A stretch of 64,000 nt of DNA from Amaurobius ferox (Eukaryota > Arthropoda > Arachnida > Araneae > Amaurobiidae): contig OX578144.1 in assembly GCA_951213105.1 (NCBI GenBank), positions 80,125,301 through 80,189,300 on the forward strand, in the 5' to 3' direction. Position numbers and translations under genes: made by a program. This document shows positions 1 to 11,228 of this stretch, piece by piece. A model generated the notes under the pieces. The model was not told where the DNA came from. It saw only the letters and a list, made by a program, of their open reading frames with translations, and did not search any database. Numbering within the stretch: position 1 is the stretch's first letter; each line of letters begins with the position of its first letter.

Positions 1-98
<98 letters not shown>
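1..98. repeat. (TA)n/(CA)n microsatellite
   Basis: Alternating TA dinucleotides interrupted by short CA runs. Simple low-complexity DNA with no coding signal; the repeat probably continues beyond the left edge. Confidence 0.95.
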
Positions 99-240
99 CA
101 AGCAACGCTTTATTTTCTCGGCCTATAGTTTAAAAGTTAAAACAGAGTTTTTCAAATACATTTGTATGCAAATGAAATAAATATATATTATACGCTTTCT
201 TATTTACATAAATAATTCTTTATTACATTCTCATAGGTAG

Positions 241-377
241 TATTGAGAAAGTATTGTTTTCAGGAAAAATTTCGATTTTAAGATTCTGATGCCAATATAT
301 ATTTTAAGACCTCCTGAACACGTTTTGACTACTTCTGGAGTGATGCCCGTCTGTTTGTCTGTCTGTCTATTCCATGT
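241..377 (+). repeat. HT3 interspersed repeat fragment
   Basis: This segment matches, in reverse complement, the stretch near 39,580-39,690. Shared landmarks are a TTTTCGATTTYRAGATT stretch, a GATGCCA word, an ACACGTTTTGACTA word and a following GTCTGTCTGTCTG run. The two copies lie in opposite orientation, which supports an interspersed element rather than local duplication. Superfamily unknown. Confidence 0.6.
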
Positions 378-1167
378 CAAAGATATTGAATTTTCGTCAA
401 TGAGTCTTCATTTTTCATGTCGTCTTCATCAATGAGTCATTGAATTAGCGTCATTTTTATCCATTTGGAGAGGTTTCGTTAATGTAGCAACATTTAAAAA
501 AGTCGCCAATTTGGCGATATTCCACCAAATTCGTCACCAAAATCTTCCCAAGCGTTATGGACATAGAAATAAGTTATTCTTACAGCAGATAAATGACTAT
601 TGGCGGTTTAAATACAAAAGTATTACTCAAGTATCTTTTTTCATGAATGGAACGAGCTAGATCCACGAGAATGATGTCACCAAATTTATAGCATTGTACT
701 ACATATGAAAAGTGAACATGTTTCTCAATAGGAAATATTTTTTTTTTATTTTATATGACTTTTTAGTAATTTTTTGAAAAATGTGCAATATCTCGAGAAC
801 GGTTCATGTTAGCGTTCTAAAATTTATGTCAATCGTTTTCTAATGAAAAATTACATAAGAAATGTCTATTTGCGTAATTTTATTCGAGGTTTTGATTTTT
901 TGACGATTTTTTCAAAATTTCACTCGAAAATTTAGGGGGGGGGGGGTTCTGAACGTTCGATTGCGTATAAAACGATAGGCTTCCAGTGTTATCGTTTCCA
1001 CAGACTCACTGACACACACACACACACACACACACAGACATCACTTCAAAAATGTTTGATTCGTGATCAGGGATGCTTGAAACGTGCTTTCCTGTAGAAA
1101 ACTCGAATTCGAATTTTCGACCCCGTCACAATACTTTCCTTATACATTATTGTATATAAGGAAAGTA
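378..1167 (+). repeat. HT1 hairpin-tipped repeat, copy 1
   Basis: One of five copies in the window (others near 14.17, 29.06, 31.19 and 35.80 kb). Shared landmarks in order: GATATTGAATTTTCGTCAA, a GTCGCCAA/TTGGCGA pair, AAGTTATTCTTACAGC, TATCTCGAGAACGGTT, a CA microsatellite, CTCGAATTCGAATTTTCGA, and a terminal hairpin in which TTTCCTTATACA is followed by its near-complement TGTATATAAGGAAAG. This copy lacks the opposite end that carries GGGCAGCACATGACTTTCC in other copies. No open frame of interest. A non-autonomous DNA element is likely; superfamily unknown. Confidence 0.8.
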
Positions 1168-1339
1168 AAAAAAAAATATGAATTCTGGTATGTGAAAGTT
1201 GAGTTGAGCTGCACTCCAGTTAATTTTTTTTAATTACTTAAAAGTTATTTTCTTCAAATTGGCAACAACTTGATGAAGTCTATGAATTATATATATACAT
1301 CTGACTGATTTGTGAATTTTAATTCAAGTAATTTCTTGA

Positions 1340-2046
1340 AGGAAGGTACGGTCCCTGTGGATGCCTCCCCCACTGTGTTCCTATCTAAATTGGGTGGCAC
1401 TTCCTGGCCGTCCAAACAGTTACCTTACACCTTTCTGGTATGGATATTTTAATTTATGGCTATTTTAATTTTTTGGATATTTTAAGTGATGGAACGATGG
1501 AACGAGGATGATGGAATTAAGAGCTTAGCATATGGTCATTATAAAATTTAAATTAGCGCGCGAGAATTGCACTCGGTAGGCCCGGGTTCGATTTCCGCCA
1601 CTGACGCGGAGTACGATCACGTTAAACATATGGGTCCGTAAGTGCTTCCGAGAGGTTGGTGGTAGGGGAAGTAGGGTACGGTCCCTGTGGATGCCTCCCC
1701 CACTGGGTTCCGGTCTAAATTGGGTGAATAAAAAGAAAGTTATGGAGATTGTCGCGGAGGGCGCGGTAGCCCAGTGGTTAGCGCACGGGAGTTGCACTCG
1801 GTAGGCGCGGGTTCGATTCCCGCCACTGCCAAAACTGCTGCCGTGTTCACGCGGAGAACGATCACGTTAAACATGTGGGTCCATAAGTCCTTCCGAGAGG
1901 TTGGTGATAGGGGAAGGAGGGTACGGTCCCTGTGGATGCCTCCCCCATTGGGTTCCGGTCTAAATTGGATGGCACTTTCCGGCTGTCCACACTGTTACCT
2001 TTCACCTTTCTGGTAGGTCGGACAGTCTGGGTCTCAACAACAACTC
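1340..2046 (+). repeat. SINE composite: partial body, AT linker, truncated copy and full SINE
   Basis: The stretch opens with a 5'-truncated SINE body (1,340-1,436), then an ATGGATATTTTAAT-type linker, a second partial copy starting at its tRNA-like head (about 1,553), and a full copy from about 1,755. The full copy has the A-box-like TAGCCCAGTGGTTAGCGC and the B box GGTTCGATTCC, the shared body and the tail ending GTCTGGGTCTCAACAACAAC. The same order of modules recurs at 18.36-19.44 kb. Confidence 0.85.
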
Positions 2047-3044
2047 GATCGTTTGTTGAATTATTAAAAATCCGTGATATATAAAATATTAGTCCTTATT
2101 TATTTATTTATTTGTTCACCGTTAGGGATGGAGCCGATCCAAAGGGTTTTCAACCTGACAAAGCCTTGCTACGGAAATTAATATCAGTGAATTGGGGTTG
2201 CTTTTCTAAGATAGTATTTTAAGATAAAATTTTATAATTTTAACATTAAAAATATGCTAGCCACGAAGGGAAGAAGCTGATTATTGCCAGCAATTCTATC
2301 ATTGTCAGCAAATGACAGAAAAATAATCATATGCTTGTGTTTTATTGCTTAAATTTTAAAATTAACACTGGAAAATTAAGAATCATTTTGAATAATTCAG
2401 GACAGTTAAAAAAACAAAGTTCAAATAAAGTGCCATATTAATATGAATCTTTTTTATTTCATTGTCGTAGTCTACATTTCTTATAAGACTTTTATCCTGA
2501 AAGATTTTTGTATGTCAATCATCTAAATTGTATAGAAATAACCATGCTATGTTATAACATAGTATTTTATTTTTTTTACTCAACAAAGAATAACTTTTTC
2601 AGAAAAATACTTATTTCCCTTTTATTTACAGTTCGTGAGCGAAAGAATTCAAATTATCTTTAAACTGAACTATCTTTAAACCCAAGAGCCTGGATTTACG
2701 TAAAGCAAATAAATAATAGGATTTTTTTGGCATTGCGCAATTGTTTGTAATGACTTTTTGCGATGATAAAAGATATAATTCTAAAACATCTGCCCCTATC
2801 ATAAAACCATCTGAACATATTGTTCGTTTCTATAGATGCTTGAATTTATAATAGGATTTGGGTTTGATGCGTATGATACAGTTTGATGCGTATATAATTT
2901 CTTATTATATCTACTTTTCGACTGAAAAAGGTAATAATTGTAGATTTTGATATGGAAAGCAGTTTCCATAACATTCATGAATGACATAACATTTTGCTAT
3001 GTTATTGGTTTTACCAAACTTTTTTCTTTAAAACATTCTTTCCT
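2047..3044. other. AT-rich spacer, no gene seen
   Basis: Low-complexity AT-rich sequence with only short accidental frames. No tRNA box, repeat copy shared with the rest of the window, or domain-like translation was recognised. Confidence 0.6.
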
Positions 3045-3790
3045 TGAGACAAATGTTATCTCAGAATCTGCTATAGATAGAGATTAAGTGATGACTGATG
3101 TAGATTCAGCATCAGATTCCGGAGGGGAACAGGGATTCGCGGAGAATTTCCACTTCCAGTTCTTTTCCCATTTCCGGTTCATAAATTTTTATGTTATTTA
3201 AAACATATATTTCTCAAGATTGAGTACAAACAGAGCTGAGATGATAACTGATGTGGATTCTGTATAAAAATCTGATGGAGGGTTCACTGAAAGTTTTGAC
3301 TCTCAGTAACTTCCATTTCTGATTCAAAAATTTCCCTTAAAATATCTGGTTCTCAGGATTGGTTATAGATAGCGCTTAGATAACGACTGATATGGGTTCA
3401 ATATTAAATTCCGGAGGGGTCAAGGGACTCACTAATGATCTCCACTTCCGGTTATGGATATGTGACTTCCGATTAAAAAATTTCCCTTTTCCTTGAAACA
3501 CCTATTTATTGCAATTTGCTATAGAAATAGCTTAGAGTATGATTGATGTTCAGCATCACGCTCCGGAGGGGGACAGGGGGATTTTCTAAATCTTATTCTT
3601 TTTCCACTTCTGGTTCATAAATTTCCTTGAAACATTTGTTTCTCAAGATTGACTATAGATAGAGCTTAGAGAATTATTGATATAGATTCAGCATATAATT
3701 CGTGACGGGATTGCGAGGTTCACTAAGGATTACGTTTTAGGAGATGCCACTTCCAGTTTTTCGAAAAATTCTTATGGCTGAACGAAATGT
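3045..3790 (+). repeat. Old tandem repeat, about 5 units of 135-155 bp
   Basis: Five diverged units share the landmarks CTCAAGATTG, a TATAGATAGAGCTTAG-like word (near 3,073, 3,227, 3,364, 3,519 and 3,654), a GATTCAGCAT-like word, TTCCGGAGGGG, and CCACTTCYGGTTCATAAATTT. Spacings are about 154, 137, 155 and 135 bp. Divergence between units indicates an old array. It is not coding in any frame. Confidence 0.75.
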
Positions 3791-4206
3791 GCATGCAAAG
3801 GAGAACTGAAATATTTAAAAGTTCCTTCAAAAATAAAGCGTATACAACATGTGCGACCCTATGAATGCTTTTTCATAAATTTCTTGTTTTTAATGATTTT
3901 TCCGCGATGATAAATGGCGATTCTAAAAAATTGACATCTGTCATAAAACCATCTAAGCATATTGTTCGTAGCAGCAGATGCATGAATTTATAATAGGAAC
4001 TTGGGAGAAAAATAAATACACTTCGAGTTTAAACTGCAAAGGAAAGAAAATAATAACAACTTTTAAATTGCCCACAGTTCGGCCTTGTGATAGCAAAATG
4101 ACATATCTTGAGAAACATCATTCTGGATGAAAGACGTTAAAGTTATTTTCAAATGGATAAATTGCAGAGTCAGTCCACTTCGACGATAAAAGCTTGCATT
4201 GCAATA

Positions 4207-4282
4207 CCGCCCTAGTAGCTCAAAGGTAGAGTGTCGGCTGGTCAGTACGAAGAGCCGTGATTCGATTCCCGGTTGGGGCAGT
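4207..4282 (+). tRNA. tRNA-like sequence (tRNA pseudogene or SINE head)
   Basis: The sequence begins GCCCTAGTAGCTCAAAGGTA and ends with the B-box-like GATTCGATTCCC followed by TTGGGGC. The two ends can pair as a 7-bp acceptor stem (GCCCTAG with TTGGGGC, including G-T pairs). The anticodon stem is poor and the base before the apparent anticodon is not T, so this is not a normal tRNA gene. A tRNA-derived SINE head or a decayed tRNA are the alternatives. Confidence 0.5.
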
Positions 4283-5290
4283 AAAGTTCTTTGCACAATG
4301 CTAGGGAAATAGTTTCATTCGCATTCTCACATCTGCTTTAGTATTTTAGATACGCTTTCAACAAAAACATCATAGTATTAATCCATTAAAAGATAGCCAG
4401 CCTTGTAAAGGCGAAACGACGCATCTGGAGATACGTACGTCTTCACAAGGTCAGGTTGATGTATATAGAATTTTATATTATATTTATTTCTCAAGTGAAA
4501 AAGGTAGTAATCGTAGATTTCGATATGAAAAGCAGTTTTTTCGACTTTTATTGTTTAATATGGAAATTTTTCCGGACGTTGAAAAACAGAATTGTTTCGA
4601 ATTCTGGATTATATCACATTTGAAATGTGATGGAAGTTTTTAGCTCATACAATTACTTAATGCAATTTAATTTAATGGTATAAGGCAGAGATCTGCACGG
4701 GACTCTATTCGGTCTTCAGTCCCATTTGACGTCCGCAGTCCCGTTTTACCCCGGTCGCGTTCTTATTAAATTCGAATCTGGTCGTGCCGGATCTAAATAA
4801 ATTTTTATAAAGAAGAAAAATAGATCAAAATTGTAACAGAAAAATTTGAAATTACGTATGAAACAAAATCCCCAATAAGCGTATAAAAGTATCCCTGTCC
4901 CATATCAAGTACGGGTAAGTTAGAATCGGACACAGAAGAATAATACTTTCAGATCGGAAATCAAAGACTTGTTTGTTCGAAGGCATTCCGAAGTCAAAAT
5001 AAGTTATTGCTGTTGGCAACTTTCACCTGTTGACTAGAATCAGTTTACTTTCCGAAATAGTACAGGAAGAATCAAGTTGTTTGAAACGACCGTAACACAA
5101 CAGAAAAATATGTTTTGGCTTGGATGCAGCAAAATATATATACGACGCAGATGTACCAGATGTCATGTTTCGTAACAGCATGTGATCTATGAATTTAAAA
5201 AGGGAGGAAATATACTTCAAATTTAATTTCTGAGTAAATGATTATTCTGTTTTAATAGTTGGTCCAGTGCGAGTTGCAATTTGTTATATT
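4283..5290. other. Spacer without recognised gene
   Basis: AT-rich unique-looking sequence. Short open frames here lack any domain signature or initiation context that I would support. Confidence 0.5.
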
Positions 5291-6035
5291 TTTACTTTCC
5301 CTGCAATACTTGGTAATGTATAGGGAAAGTATTGGAATCATGGCGAAAATCGCAACTCAAGTTTTCGACGGATCTACACATTTCGAGACCTCTAGAATAC
5401 GAAGAAACTATTTTTAGCATGACGTCTGTGTGTGTGTGTGTGTGTGTCTGTCTGTCTGTCTGTCTGTGCAATGTATGTATCCACTCTAACTCAAAAGTCA
5501 CTTGGGTATGACCCTGTTACTGATTAGTTTTTGGTACGATTCGTAAAAACAGAACCAGCCTTTTTCTGCGAAATGGTCCATAAACATTTCATGTATCTGC
5601 TGTAGCTAAAATACTAATTGACCAAATTTCACAAAATTTGCTAGATAAGTCACTTGTAGGATACTTTGGGCTGATTAGATTTTGGTACGATTCGGAAAAA
5701 AATAACCCTCCTTTTGTTTGCGGAATGATCCGGAAGAATCGTCAAAATCTAAAATAAAATCTACATATGCTTAAATATATCCATTAAATGCTTGTTTCAT
5801 ACGTAATTTTTAACGATGAAAAGAATAAAACCAACCCCATTACACTGGGACTAGCCGTTCTCGAGATATTTTAGTTTTTTCGTATTTTCTCTCCGCCAAC
5901 TTTGAAAATAAGTTCAGTTACCAAATGAGTATGCAAATTGAATTAAAAGTAAATTAAATTTAATTTAAATAAATAGAACGTAAATATAAGTCTGCAGGGA
6001 AAGTCATGTGCTGCCCACATCAGATTTTTAGATTT
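5291..6035 (-). repeat. HT2 hairpin-tipped repeat, minus-strand copy
   Basis: The left tip is a hairpin (TACTTTCCCT pairing with AGGGAAAGTA, about 5,293-5,333), followed by a GTGT/GTCTGTCTG run at 5,427-5,467. The right end contains the complement of GGGCAGCACATGACTTTCC, a word also found at the far end of HT1 copy 4 (31.2 kb). The interior matches, in opposite orientation, 22.68-23.30 kb, including TATCTCGAGAACGGCTA. HT1 and HT2 therefore share an end but differ internally. Confidence 0.7.
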
Positions 6036-7476
6036 ATCGCTAAAAAGATCGATCTCGTCTTCTTCTTCAGTGTGATTGCTTGATTGGTGGAGAAAATATG
6101 AAATTCAACAAGTACTGTTTGTTTCAAAATTTAACACATATTTCATTTTCAATTTTTTTTCTGTAATTTTAGCTTCAGTTATTAGATTTCGAAAAAAATA
6201 TTAAAATGAAATAAATTCTATTTTTGAAATAAATAATTAAAATGCAGTTCCATCGCTTTCTTTCAGATAACAAATATTGAATAAAAATTTATTTGAGCAA
6301 ACTGTTGTAATTTAAAATTAATATATATATGGATAAAACGAATTATTGTCTTTGAATTTACTTATACGCGTATTCTGAACATCTTATGTTTTTATTTTAA
6401 AATTAATAAATATTAAAGGTATTCGTAACTATGTCTATAATCACAAAAAACTTTATTGTCTAAATGTAAGCAGAATATTTCTTTTTCGAAAAATGCATAT
6501 GGTTTAGCTATAAAATGATATTTTGTCAAAATTAGTGTGTGCGTGCGTGTGTGTGTGTCAAATTAATGGCATCTCGTAATCTCCAATAGGGATTTGGACA
6601 CAATTTGGGTGATAGATGATATCATGCTGAAACTATTCGCTGACATATTTCGAGCGAAGGTCGCTGATATTCTACTCATATCTTTGTTCATTCCTTATTA
6701 TCATCCATAGACGTCATCTATATGGTTCGGAGTTCGATTTTTTCAAAGAGTGGAAAGTTTCGGGATTGTCCCGTCCTCTAGTATTTTAAAAATATTTACA
6801 TTTATTTAAGAACATTCCAATTAATCGAAAGTAAAAAATACAGGGAAAAAAAAAAAACTAAAATTGAAATATTTAACAAAAAACAAAATGCTCCGTGAAT
6901 ACTTTGCTGGACGCCAAGTTGTTTGTTGTCATTAAAAATGTTCAAAGGAAATATTTATGATACCGCTACAAAGAACCAACACAGGATGTTTACCTTATGT
7001 TGCATGGAGTTTTTGTATATTAAAAATGCACGTTAAAGAATTTCAAAACATAAAATTATAACATAGATCGGAAAAAAATTATCTCAATTTAGTTTACACT
7101 TCGTTCCATTTCAGCATCCTATTTTAAAATGGTTTTAATTTGATGACGGCGTAGTATGTAAAAGCCTCAAGTTGAATTGGATGTTTTTGAATTTGCCACA
7201 CGTCACAAGTTAAGTTAACAAAAGAGGTAACGATATCTGAGACTACTTTAAATTGTAAGTCCGATGCTCTTAAAGGATCTTTTCTTGGTTAGACTGGAAA
7301 TATTTTTCCACAGAGTTTCTCAGACATTTAAATTACCTTACACAATGAGACAGTTCCGCCCACTGAACTTTTCATACTTTACTTTTACATCTCCATTTCA
7401 CGATTCGAACAGAAAAGCGGTAACATCTCTTTTATTTCGGGCAAAACAGCAATTGTTTTACTACAACTGAGACAGT

Positions 7477-7479
<3 letters not shown>
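6036..7479. other. Spacer without recognised gene
   Basis: AT-rich. Contains a short GT microsatellite near 6,535-6,560. No supported coding frame. Confidence 0.5.

Positions 7480-7507
<28 letters not shown>
7480..7507 (+). repeat. 28-nt uninterrupted G run
   Basis: An uninterrupted homopolymer of G on the plus strand. It is the longest of several G or C runs in the window (others near 935, 7,817, 8,037, 9,137, 15,659, 32,834 and 44,743). It may form a G-quadruplex, and exact length may be affected by sequencing error. Confidence 0.9.
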
Positions 7508-7904
7508 AGCGGCACCTTTCTATGATATTTTTTTTTTTAAACCACTTTTGCAAAGTAGAACATGCTGAAATGGGAGGTTTAAACAGTTTTCGATGCCGAG
7601 GAAAATTTTTGAGTTGTTGCTCAAGTTTCAATGCTGGAGCGACTTTGAGTGACAAAAAGTTGTAAGGCCATATTAGCCCGAATCAACACCGTCAACAGAA
7701 TTTTTGGGCCCGTATGCAGCAAATCATGCACAGGGTCTCTCTCACTACTTATTTATTTATTTTTTTTAAAAATTGTGTATACGGCCCATGGCTTCATGAA
7801 ATGCAGCTTTTTGTCCCCCCCCCCCCTTCCTTGTCGGCGCCTCTGGCCCTAAAGTCATGTAATCTCCAATTTAACGTATCCATCAATTTTGAGTTTCATT
7901 GTTT

Positions 7905-8150
7905 CCAAAAAATATTGTTTTCAAGTTATTGTTATACCCGTGTCTACGCCGAGTATGGACAAGCTAAATCTGTACGTTCGAACTGTCATCCGAACGGTGT
8001 TGGGTTAAGGGAAGAATGGTACGGTTCCTGTCGTTACCCCCCCCCCCCCCCCCCATTGGGTTCCGATCTAAATTGGGTAGTACTGTCTCAGCTGTACAAA
8101 TAATTATCTTACACTTTCGAGTAGGTTTTACCGTATGGGTAGGAAATTAA
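7905..8150 (+). repeat. Old, 5'-truncated SINE copy
   Basis: Matches the body and tail of the young SINE: CCGTGTCTACGCCGAGTATG, GGTACGGTTCCTGT, a C-run in place of CTCCCCCACTG, GGGTTCCGATCTAAATTGGG, then a decayed tail with TTATCTTACACTTTCGAGTAGG. High divergence marks an old insertion. Confidence 0.65.
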
Positions 8151-8157
8151 TTTTTGT

Positions 8158-8440
8158 AAGGGCAGGGGAGAGCCCAGTGGTTAAGGTGGGAGAATCGCAC
8201 TTGATAGTCACGTATACGATTCTCGACATCGCCCAAAACTATCCCTGTGTCTACGCGAGTATGGACACGATAAATCTGTAGGTCCAAAAGTCCACCCAAG
8301 AGCTTATGGGTTAGGGGAAGGATGGTACGGTCCCTGTATAATTGCCAACTCTATTAGGTTCTAGTCTAATTTGAGTGGCATTTTCCCGGCCTTTCAAACA
8401 GATGCACCTTTAGGTAAGTCGGCCGGTCTGAGTAAAAAGA
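8158..8440 (+). repeat. Old SINE copy with tRNA-like head
   Basis: The head retains GAGCCCAGTGGTTAAGG and a decayed B box (ACGATTCTCG). Body landmarks are GTATGGACACGATAAATCTG, GGTACGGTCCCTGT and TTCTAGTCTAATTTGAGTGG, and the tail has CCCGGCCTTTCAAACAGATG and GGCCGGTCTGAG. Same family as the copies at 15.06 and 16.9-22.1 kb, but clearly older. Confidence 0.7.
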
Positions 8441-9640
8441 ATAACTGCATTATTGTGCAGGTCAGACGTTATGCTTCGATCTGGGAATATAAGGTATACT
8501 ATAAGGTCCTATACTTCAAATATAAAAGGAAAGATAACTGTCTCAATAACTCAGTGAAGTCAGCAGTGTCTTCCTAAATGGGGGGAGGGGGGTACAGGGC
8601 CTGAATAACCAACCATTTTAGGGGAAGCCCAACCACATTTGGGAGCCCCATTTTGATTTTGTGAGCATGGTCCAAGAAATCCCCCATGCACTCATCTGTA
8701 CTCGAAAAATTCTATTATCACATTGCCCTGGTCAATCAACAGTTAGTTCTCATCAACAAACTGACTTTTTTAAAACTGGTTGCCGGTACCAAAATTCCTG
8801 AACCATAGTCTATTTTATTATGTAATCACAGGTGGTCTCGTCCATGTTTGCTTTTGCAATTCGTTCTAACTTAATTATTAATTAATTATTAATTACAAAT
8901 TTGGGCTCAAACAATCAACATACGTCTTTGTTTGCCTGTACGGGCAAGATACTATTTAACTTAACTATTTGACAAATAACTTACATTAAAAAAAAGTGTA
9001 AATCTAACTATTTGGCAAATAACTTACATTTTAAAAAATGTGTACATCGGGAATGCAGTTTAGGGGCCCCCTTTGAATTTTTTGAAGGGAAGCATGTGCT
9101 TACCGTGCTTTTTCTGTAATCAGGCTCTGGGGAAGGGGGGGGGGGGGGGGTCAGCGGTTCGAATCCCCGTTGAGACGCTAGTTCTATAGTAATCATAGTA
9201 TTTAAAATATTTTATAAACAATTCAAATGGGGGAGGTAGATTACTTCTTTCCTGCGCATGCGTCCCCCATGAACAGCACATTCAAATGCAGGGCTACACA
9301 CATGACTTCTCAGTCTCTCTCATTTCTTCCAGGTCAGATTACCGCAATAGAACTGTGTATTATTGACTAACCGTTGTTGGTGGGCGACGCTGCAATTTGG
9401 GAGCAGCTCTTTAATTTCCTCGAAGCAAAGCTTACAAATAGAGAGGCAAATAACAGGGTGAGATGGGATATAAGTAAAAAAAGGGCTATGACTTTATTCT
9501 CGCAGTGGAAACGCCTGAGGTTGGCGGTTTCTAACCATGGTTGCCATCAGAGTTGGAAAAGTTTCACGGTGATATTACACTGGTTTCAGTCTTTTTTAGT
9601 CTTTGCTGACAGTGGTTTCAAGTCTTTGCTGATTTAAATA
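8441..9640. other. Spacer with B-box remnant and G run
   Basis: No gene supported. A tRNA B-box-like CGGTTCGAATCCCCG follows a G run near 9,137-9,175, probably the 3' part of a tRNA-derived repeat. A ~57-bp direct repeat containing CAAATAACTTACATT lies near 8,970-9,040. Confidence 0.5.
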
Positions 9641-11043
9641 TCTATATATGTAAAATTGAAAATCTGTCTGTCTGTCTGTTTGTTTGTCCTGTCATCACGA
9701 GAGAACGGCCGAACCGAATTTGATGAAATTTTGTGAGTAGCCTGGAAATAGTCCTACTTAAAATTTAGTCCATGTTTCGAGTTTCTATAATCAGTGGTTC
9801 TAGAGATATTAGTAAAAAACGAAATTTTCGTTTGTCTCATCATCACGGGAGAAAAGCTGAACCGAATTTGAAGAAATTTTGTAGATTGCCTTGAAATAGC
9901 CTCCCATAATTTTAGTCCAAGTTTCGAGTATCTAAGACCAGGGATTGTCGAGATATTAATGAAAAGCGAAACTTTTTCCTAGGAGTTCTAATTTCTAACT
10001 CCGTGGTTTATCCAAACGAAAAGCTTGAAAATCGTTTGAAAGTGAATTAAAATTTAATCTCTGAGTTAGATGGGAGATTTTTTGCGCTAATTAGTCACTT
10101 TCTGAAAACATGAATTGTTTGAAACATGATTTAAATGGGAAATCTATCTTCATGGTTTAATTTAAACAAGTTTTTACTGAACAATGAAAAGTATAAAGAA
10201 ATCAAAATGGTTATTTAATTTCACAGTTTATGAGGATGATTCTATCTTATATCATGTTACTCAGAAATGCAATTAAATTACATCTGTCTGTTAGTTTTAA
10301 TAATTGTTTTTTCGATTTGAATAATAAATAAATGGATATAAAAATATATTTTTGAAAAGAACGATTTGATTTTCCTTATAGAATTTTTGACTGGATATCT
10401 TCAGGTTTAAATATTATTATTATTGATATTTTCGGGGATTACTGATTCAGGGATTATTGATATTTTCAGGTTATTATGCAATTGTTTTATTATGGCAAAA
10501 ATTGTTTAAACTCATATATTGTACGTTGTACGAGTAATCTTCTACAAATACACGGGTATATCTTTTAATCTATGAGAATATAAGTAGTACAGATATATTG
10601 GCATATGTTTTGATATATATTGACATATATTGGAATCAATTACGCCCTTCTGGAATAAAGAGTACGGGGATTATTGATATTTTCAATTTATTACGTCATC
10701 TCTTTTATTTTGGCAAATCTTTTTGAGACTTATATTGTAATACGGGTAATCTTCTACTAACACACTGGCATATTTTCTAATCTGCGACAATATAAGTAGT
10801 ACGGGGCTGCATATATTGATTCAATTTCTTCTTTTTTTTTTTGTAAATTTGCTTACAAAAGGGGCCAGGATGTTTTATTCTTCAGATCTGCCCGTGAAGA
10901 TAATTTCGCATAGTGAGAACATATATTCTCACACTTCTCTTTAGGAGCAATAAATTTAATATTTTAACAGAATTTGCACATGATTGCGAATTATAAGTTT
11001 CTTTATATTATATACTCCGTACGAAGAACGGGTATGCTGCTAG
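9641..11043 (+). mobile_element. Helitron-like non-autonomous element (Heli-1)
   Basis: Starts A|TCTATATATG and ends with a CCGT...ACGG mini-hairpin about 10 nt before GCTGCTAG|T. That matches the family hallmarks of Helitrons: 5' TC, 3' hairpin plus CTRR, insertion between A and T, and no target duplication. Near the 5' end is a (TCTG)n run followed by GAGAACGGCCGAACCGAATT. The final ~210 bp match 24.70-24.90 kb closely. There is no replicase/helicase frame, so it would depend on a partner encoded elsewhere. Confidence 0.7.
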
Positions 11044-11228
11044 TATATATATAATAATGTGTACAACGTACGGCACCATAGTAGCAATCCAATATTGGCT
11101 TTTCATTGACTCCATTAATCGATCAATATGAAAAAGTGGACATTTTTACAGAATTGACCCAATATTGGCTTAAAATATTAAGACAATGTTACGCCAAAAT
11201 TTCTAATCTAACACCAATATTGGTGTAA

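Noticed and set aside
1774..2016. 80-residue frame near the left edge
   Set aside because: It starts in the SINE tRNA-like head and runs through the SINE body; same reading as elsewhere in the family.
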